Assembly (NCBI GenBank): GCA_900551335.1
Contig: URVO01000031.1
Location: forward strand, 1-10,203
From: an uncultured Phascolarctobacterium sp.
GTDB lineage: Bacteria; Bacillota; Negativicutes; Acidaminococcales; Acidaminococcaceae
Reading direction: 5' to 3'
DNA: 10,203 nucleotides
Positions 6,575 through 10,203 of the stretch are shown here, one piece after another (within the stretch, counting starts at the first letter, position 1; every line of letters starts with the position of its first letter). Below the pieces are notes generated by a model. The model searched no databases. It was not told the DNA's origin and was given only the letters and a program-made list of their open reading frames with translations. The position numbers and the translations under genes were made by a program.

Positions 6575-6997
6575 ATGAAACAAATTCCTGTAATTTTTTG
6601 GACCGGTACCGGTAACACACAAATGATGGCTGACGCTATTGCGGAAGCAATTAATGCTGCAGGTGCGGAAGCTGTTGTAAAAAATGTCAGCGAAATCACT
6701 GCTGATGAAGCTGCAGGCTATGATGCTTTGGCGCTTGGCTGTCCGGCGATGGGCGCAGAGGTGCTGGAGGAATGCGAGTTTGAGCCGTTCTTCACAGAGC
6801 TTGAAGGCAAGCTGAGCGGCAAAAAGGTTGCGCTGTTCGGCTCCTATGGCTGGGGCGGCAGCTATATGCAGGATTGGGAGGCACGCGTTAAGGATGCAGG
6901 CGCTGAGCTTGTAGCTGCTGGCGTATTGGCGCTTGGTGCTCCTGATGACGAAGCAGAAGCAAAGCTGGCTGAGGCTGGCAAGCTGCTTGCTGAATAA
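6575..6997 (+). CDS. Short-chain flavodoxin
   Basis: A 140-residue FMN electron carrier of the short clostridial type. The phosphate-binding loop is TGTGNT (10-15). The first isoalloxazine loop holds CPAMGAEVLEE (56-66), with Met59 where clostridial flavodoxins place the Met beside FMN. The second loop is GSYGWGG (89-95), with Trp93 as the stacking aromatic. It lies 17 bp after the K-like gene and is the last gene before the 7043-7079 terminator, so it is probably the dedicated low-potential donor to the NifH-like protein, as flavodoxins serve NifH in nitrogen fixers. A general housekeeping flavodoxin is the alternative. Its codons lean more to GCT/GTT/GAA than those of the D/K-like genes, which fits higher expression. 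Confidence 0.93.
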   Translation: MKQIPVIFWTGTGNTQMMADAIAEAINAAGAEAVVKNVSEITADEAAGYDALALGCPAMGAEVLEECEFEPFFTELEGKLSGKKVALFGSYGWGGSYMQDWEARVKDAGAELVAAGVLALGAPDDEAEAKLAEAGKLLAE

Positions 6998-7042
6998 GGC
7001 TTAAGCCGCGAAAGACTGTCGCGCTAGCTGGCGGCTGTACAA

Positions 7043-7079
7043 AAAAACTGCCTTCCAATTTTTTGGGAAGGCAGTTTTT
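7043..7079 (+). terminator. Intrinsic terminator ending the exbB-to-flavodoxin block
   Basis: CTGCCTTCC (7048-7056) pairs perfectly with 7066-7074, and flanking A (7043-7047) and T (7075-7079) runs extend the stem to 14 bp around a 9-nt loop. The T-run completes a textbook terminator. The symmetric A/T flanks would allow it to work in both directions. Confidence 0.92.
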
Positions 7080-7136
7080 GTCGTAAGGAGCTTGCGCTAA
7101 AGTGCGCGTCTTATATCTTACTTAAGAATATTCTTG

Positions 7137-7165
7137 TTGACATTATACTTGCTATATAGTATACA
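7137..7165 (+). promoter_or_regulatory. Sigma-70-type promoter for the ABC transporter
   Basis: A perfect -35 TTGACA (7137-7142) lies 17 nt from TATACA (7160-7165), giving an expected start near 7172 and a leader of about 80 nt. A 6-bp inverted repeat, TATACT (7144-7149) and AGTATA (7158-7163), occupies the spacer and the edge of the -10 and could be an operator or just AT-rich chance. The rest of the 6998-7252 gap holds the upstream terminator and a leader hairpin. Confidence 0.65.
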
Positions 7166-7178
7166 ATGAGCTAATAAT

Positions 7179-7199
7179 CTAAGAAGAAAAGCTTCTTAG
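7179..7199 (+). other. Leader hairpin upstream of the ABC transporter gene
   Basis: CTAAGAAG (7179-7186) and CTTCTTAG (7192-7199) form a perfect 8-bp inverted repeat with a 5-nt loop. It falls in the predicted 5' leader just after the expected transcription start. There is no T-run, so it is not a terminator; a repressor site or mRNA-stability element would fit. Confidence 0.5.
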
Positions 7200-7252
7200 G
7201 GAAAATCCGCGGCAGCTTCTGCTAGCATTCTTTAATTTAAGGATAGAAAAAC

Positions 7253-8959
7253 ATGTTCAAAACTTTTCTCAGCTATTATCAACCCTATAAGGGCATTCTG
7301 CTCTTCATCATCATAGGCTCGCTGCTGCGCGCGTTGCTCGAGCTCTTCTTTCCCTATGTGGTCAAGCTGATGCTGGAGCAGCAGCTGCCCTTGCAGAATC
7401 TGCCGCTGCTGCTGAAGTGGTCGGCAGCACTGCTTGCCATGTATCTGGTGAACTTTGGCATGCATTTCGGCATCATCTACTGGGCGCAAGCGATGAGCTA
7501 CGCCATGGAGCGCGACATGCGGCGTGATTTGTTCCGCCATCTGCAAAAGCTGTCCTTCGGCTTTTACGATAAAAACAAAAGCGGCCAGCTGCTGTCACGC
7601 CTTACCAGCGACCTGAGCGAAGTTAATGGTTTCGCAGGCAATGCGCCGAACGATATTATCATCTGTGGCCTGACGATGGTGGGCACGATGGTCATTCTTG
7701 TGTATATGAATCCGATGCTGGGCAGTCTTATTGCCATCTTGCTTTTGCTGAAGGCAGTGCATACTGTGTTCGTCAATCTGCGCATGAAAAAGGCCTTTTT
7801 TGCCAACCGCATTGCGATGGGCGAGGTGACAGCGAAGGCAGCGGAAAGCATCAACGGCGTGCGCCTGATTAAGGCCTTTGCCGGTGAGCGCAGCGATATG
7901 GCGCAGTTTATGGAAAAGGCCGATGCGTATTTGGCAACGAGCAAAAAATCCTTTAAAATAACATCCTACTTCGTTGGCAGCATGATATTCTTCAGCAACT
8001 TTATCAATGTGGCGATACTCGTCGTGGGCGGCTTGCTGATTAACAAGGGACTGATGAGCTTTGGCGAGCTAGTGGCCTTCTTCCTCTATGTCGGCCTGTT
8101 TATGAAGCCGCTGATGCAGCTTTTAGGCTTTATTCAGGTATATCAGCGCGGCATGGCAGGCTTTAAGCGTTTTTATGAGCTGCTGCAGGAAAAGCCCGAG
8201 ATTGTTGATGCACCGGATGCTAAAATTTGCCCGCCCTGCAAGGGGAATATCACCTTTGATAACGTCAGCTTTGCCTATGCGGACGGCAGACCTGTTATCC
8301 GTAATCTTTCGCTGCATGTGGCAGCAGGTGAAACCGTGGCCTTTGTGGGCGCGACGGGTGCAGGCAAAACGACTATTGCGAGTCTTTTGCTGCGCTTTTA
8401 CGAGCCGCAGAGCGGCAGAATTCTGCTGGACGGCTGCGATATCCGCGAGCTTACGCAGGAATCGCTGCGCAGGCAGATTGGCCTGGTGCAGCAGGACGTT
8501 TTTCTTTTTGGCGACAGCGTGCGCTATAACATCGCCTACGCCAAGCCGGACGCGACAGCGGACGAGGTGCAGGCGGCAGCGAAGGCTGCGGCGGCGGATG
8601 AGTTTATTCAAAAGCTGCCTGCCGGTTATGACACCGAGGTGGGCGAGCGCGGCGTGAAGCTGAGCGGAGGGCAGAAGCAGCGCCTGGCGATTGCACGCGT
8701 CTTTCTCAAAAATCCGCCTATCGTGGTGCTGGATGAGGCCACGAGCGCCCTGGATAATATTACCGAGCAGCAGATACAACGAGAGCTGGATGAGCTGGCG
8801 GTGGGGCGCACGACACTGATTATTGCGCATCGCCTGTCCACTATCCGCCATGCGGATAAGATTGTGGTGCTTGATGAGGGCGCAGTGGTGGAGTGCGGCA
8901 CGCATGAGGAGCTGCTGGCGCGCAGGGGGCATTATTTTGCTTTGTACAGCAAGCAGTGA
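7253..8959 (+). CDS. ABC exporter-type transporter, fused permease and ATPase
   Basis: A 568-residue half-transporter of the MsbA/type IV exporter architecture, probably a homodimer. Residues about 15-300 form a six-helix membrane domain. The nucleotide-binding domain follows: Walker A GATGAGKTT (366-374), a Q-loop region near GLVQQDVFLFGDSV, signature LSGGQ (470-474), Walker B IVVLDEATSALD and the H-loop in IIAHRLST. All catalytic motifs look intact. It most likely exports a lipid, peptide or small molecule; these motifs do not reveal which. The ATG follows AGGA (7240-7243) by 9 nt. It is separated from the nitrogenase-like block by a terminator and its own promoter, so co-function is only a possibility. 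No second half-transporter is adjacent. Confidence 0.92.
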   Translation: MFKTFLSYYQPYKGILLFIIIGSLLRALLELFFPYVVKLMLEQQLPLQNLPLLLKWSAALLAMYLVNFGMHFGIIYWAQAMSYAMERDMRRDLFRHLQKLSFGFYDKNKSGQLLSRLTSDLSEVNGFAGNAPNDIIICGLTMVGTMVILVYMNPMLGSLIAILLLLKAVHTVFVNLRMKKAFFANRIAMGEVTAKAAESINGVRLIKAFAGERSDMAQFMEKADAYLATSKKSFKITSYFVGSMIFFSNFINVAILVVGGLLINKGLMSFGELVAFFLYVGLFMKPLMQLLGFIQVYQRGMAGFKRFYELLQEKPEIVDAPDAKICPPCKGNITFDNVSFAYADGRPVIRNLSLHVAAGETVAFVGATGAGKTTIASLLLRFYEPQSGRILLDGCDIRELTQESLRRQIGLVQQDVFLFGDSVRYNIAYAKPDATADEVQAAAKAAAADEFIQKLPAGYDTEVGERGVKLSGGQKQRLAIARVFLKNPPIVVLDEATSALDNITEQQIQRELDELAVGRTTLIIAHRLSTIRHADKIVVLDEGAVVECGTHEELLARRGHYFALYSKQ

Positions 8960-8972
8960 GGCTGACGCAAAA

Positions 8973-9016
8973 AAAGACCTGGCAGAATTAGCAGAAGCTA
9001 ATTTTGTCAGGTCTTT
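8973..9016. terminator. Bidirectional intrinsic terminator between convergent genes
   Basis: A 20-bp stem (8973-8992 with 8997-9016, two G-U pairs, loop AGAA) lies between the ABC gene and the convergent membrane-protein gene. On the minus strand the stem runs into seven or more T residues, a strong terminator for that gene; on the plus strand it ends in TCTTT, weaker but usable. Confidence 0.9.
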
Positions 9017-9047
9017 GAGGTTTTATGGATTCACCGTGCGCAGCGCT

Positions 9048-9716
9048 TTAGCTTTTTGGCAAAAAGGGCATGAACTGAAAATTTTTATCCAGATACTGCC
9101 CGGCATAGGCCACACCCTTGCCCATGGTGAAGGCTGCGAGGATGGTGCCGATTCCGAGTCCGTCGATATGTCCGAGCAAAAGCAGTGTTAGCAGTGCGGT
9201 AATCGCCAGACAGGTGACATCGAAGGTGATTTTGATTTTCGCATATTCTATTTTTATGATTGCGCTCAGCTCACGCGGAAAGAGGTCCGTGGGGATAATA
9301 GGCAGGCCACAGCGGTTCGACAGCGCGATGCCGATGCAGATTAAAATGTAGCTGACGACAAAATACAGCACACGCCAGGAAAAGGCCTGGGGCAGCAGAT
9401 TGATATACAGCTCGAACAAATCAAGAAATTGGCTGAATACAAAGCCTACGACGAAGCTGAACATATAGGATGCGATAAATTTTTTGCGCAGGTACATCAG
9501 GCTGGCGATCAGCAGGCCTTGGAAGATATACGTCCATGTGCCCAGCGTAAGCTTGGGGAAGGCCTCGCTGAAGGCAAAGGGCACGCTGCTGATGGCGCTG
9601 ATGCCGGAGCCGGAGTAGAGCATAAGCACGACGCTGAAGCTGTTGATGATGACTGCGACCAAAAGTGCGAGCTCTCCGCACAAGGTTAAGCGTGAATTTT
9701 TTTCATTTAATAGCAT
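9048..9716 (-). CDS. YczE/YyaS/YitT-type integral membrane protein
   Basis: A 222-residue very hydrophobic protein with about six membrane segments (roughly 14-34, 60-76, 80-100, 115-134, 165-183 and 187-205). The pattern with PIIPTDLFPREL (about 139-150) after the fourth helix and GLGIGTILAAFTMGKGV near the end recalls the YczE/YyaS/YitT family of uncharacterised bacterial membrane proteins; this is recognition by eye. The start is ATG 9716, because GAGAGGG lies just upstream; a TTG ten codons further out is in frame but would bury that ribosome site. It is transcribed towards the ABC gene from its own promoter, so it is not part of the nitrogenase-like block. Biochemical function unknown. 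Confidence 0.8.
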   Translation of the reverse strand: MLLNEKNSRLTLCGELALLVAVIINSFSVVLMLYSGSGISAISSVPFAFSEAFPKLTLGTWTYIFQGLLIASLMYLRKKFIASYMFSFVVGFVFSQFLDLFELYINLLPQAFSWRVLYFVVSYILICIGIALSNRCGLPIIPTDLFPRELSAIIKIEYAKIKITFDVTCLAITALLTLLLLGHIDGLGIGTILAAFTMGKGVAYAGQYLDKNFQFMPFLPKS

Positions 9717-9761
9717 TTTATCCCTCTCAAAAATAACAAATTGCAAAAAAATGCATTATCT

Positions 9762-9790
9762 ATTATAGTACTAAAGTATGGTTTTGGCAA
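9762..9790 (-). promoter_or_regulatory. Promoter of the YczE/YitT-type gene
   Basis: Read on the minus strand, TTGCCA (9790-9785) and TATAAT (9767-9762) are 17 nt apart, five of six and six of six matches to the sigma-70 consensus. The expected start is near 9755, about 40 nt before ATG 9716. Confidence 0.75.
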
Positions 9791-9873
9791 TGCCGGAAAG
9801 TGCACCTGCAATAAATTTAATAATGATAGTGCTTCGGCAATTTGTTACACTTTTGTGGCGCAGTAGGTTTTTG

Positions 9874-9903
9874 TTGGTGTATTTTGCTACAGTGTAGTAT
9901 AAT
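9874..9903 (+). promoter_or_regulatory. Candidate promoter of the ZIP-family gene with overlapping palindrome
   Basis: A perfect -10 TATAAT (9898-9903) is preceded by a weak -35 TTGGTG (9874-9879) at 18 nt. The palindrome CTACA-G-TGTAG (9887-9897) fills the spacer right up to the -10, where a repressor would block RNA polymerase. A related TACA-TAG-TGTA arrangement lies at 9932-9942 in the leader. A metal-responsive regulator is a reasonable guess for a metal transporter but is not shown by sequence. Confidence 0.5.
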
Positions 9904-9958
9904 AAGAATGTACAGAGAAATGATTTTGATATACATAGTGTAAAGGATGGTGAAGCAA

Positions 9959-10203
9959 ATGGAGACTTTTCTTGGTTTATTGATTCCCTTTCTGGGAACG
10001 GCGCTGGGTTCGGCGTGCGTGTTTTTTATGAAGAAATCATTGAGCAATATGGTGCAGCGCTCGCTTGCAGGCTTTGCTGCCGGCGTTATGGTGGCGGCTT
10101 CAATCTGGAGCCTGCTGATTCCTGCTCTCGAGCAGGCGGAGGGCATGGGCAGGCTGTCCTTTGTGCCTGCGTTTATCGGTTTTTGGATTGGTATTTTGTT
10201 TTT
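9959..10203 (+). CDS. ZIP-family metal transporter (3' partial)
   Basis: The first 81 codons of a membrane protein cut by the right edge. Hydrophobic segments lie at about residues 5-23, 35-56 and 68 onward. The second carries GVMVAASIWSLLIPALEQAE, the pattern seen in bacterial ZIP (ZupT/GufA-like) divalent-metal importers. The missing part should hold the HNxPEG-type metal-binding helix, so metal choice (Zn, Fe or Mn) cannot be judged. ATG 9959 is preceded by AAAGGATGGTGA, a near-complete anti-16S match. It is divergent from the YczE/YitT-type gene, with a shared intergenic region carrying both promoters. Confidence 0.82.
   Translation, partial: METFLGLLIPFLGTALGSACVFFMKKSLSNMVQRSLAGFAAGVMVAASIWSLLIPALEQAEGMGRLSFVPAFIGFWIGILF

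Noticed and set aside
9717..9746. Extended TTG start for the YczE/YitT-type protein
   Set aside because: The GAGAGGG ribosome site lies inside this extension and points to ATG 9716.
9817..10146. Minus-strand open frame across the ZIP gene start
   Set aside because: It overlaps the better supported ZIP gene and its promoter, and its protein has no recognisable domain.

Overview
The window looks like the chromosome of an anaerobic, outer-membrane-bearing Firmicute (Negativicutes: the Veillonella, Selenomonas, Phascolarctobacterium and Megamonas side). This is inferred from three things: a TonB-dependent outer-membrane receptor with its own ExbB/ExbD/TonB motor, a short clostridial-type flavodoxin, and strong AGGAGG-type ribosome binding sites. 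No rRNA or other marker fixes the genus.

Layout. Positions 1-1086 hold the C-terminal beta-barrel of a TonB-dependent receptor whose N-terminus lies outside the window. After a 118-bp gap with a perfect stem-loop comes a tight same-strand block: exbB (1205-1825), exbD (1822-2229), tonB (2226-3011), a NifH-like ATPase (3067-3831), a NifD-like protein (3835-5337), a NifK-like protein (5334-6557) and a flavodoxin (6575-6997). The block closes with a strong intrinsic terminator (7043-7079). A single-gene ABC exporter-type transporter follows behind its own promoter (7253-8959). A bidirectional terminator (8973-9016) separates it from a convergent YczE/YitT-type membrane protein on the minus strand (9048-9716). 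A divergent ZIP-family metal transporter starts at 9959 and runs off the right edge.

How the genes may work together. The receptor and TonB motor move a scarce compound, most often a ferric siderophore, haem or cobamide, across the outer membrane. The adjoining NifH/D/K-like trio has the architecture of an ATP-driven two-component reductase, and the flavodoxin is an obvious low-potential electron donor. The NifH-like protein keeps every key residue. The D-like subunit keeps three cysteines at the P-cluster positions, while the K-like subunit has Ser, Thr and Ser there. Neither FeMo-cofactor ligand is kept and no cofactor-assembly gene is present. This is therefore not a nitrogen-fixing nitrogenase. 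It resembles the tetrapyrrole-reductase side of the superfamily (BchLNB, BchXYZ, CfbCD) with an unusual ligand set. My working inference is a system that imports a metal chelate or tetrapyrrole and then reduces it in the cytoplasm; the substrate is unknown.
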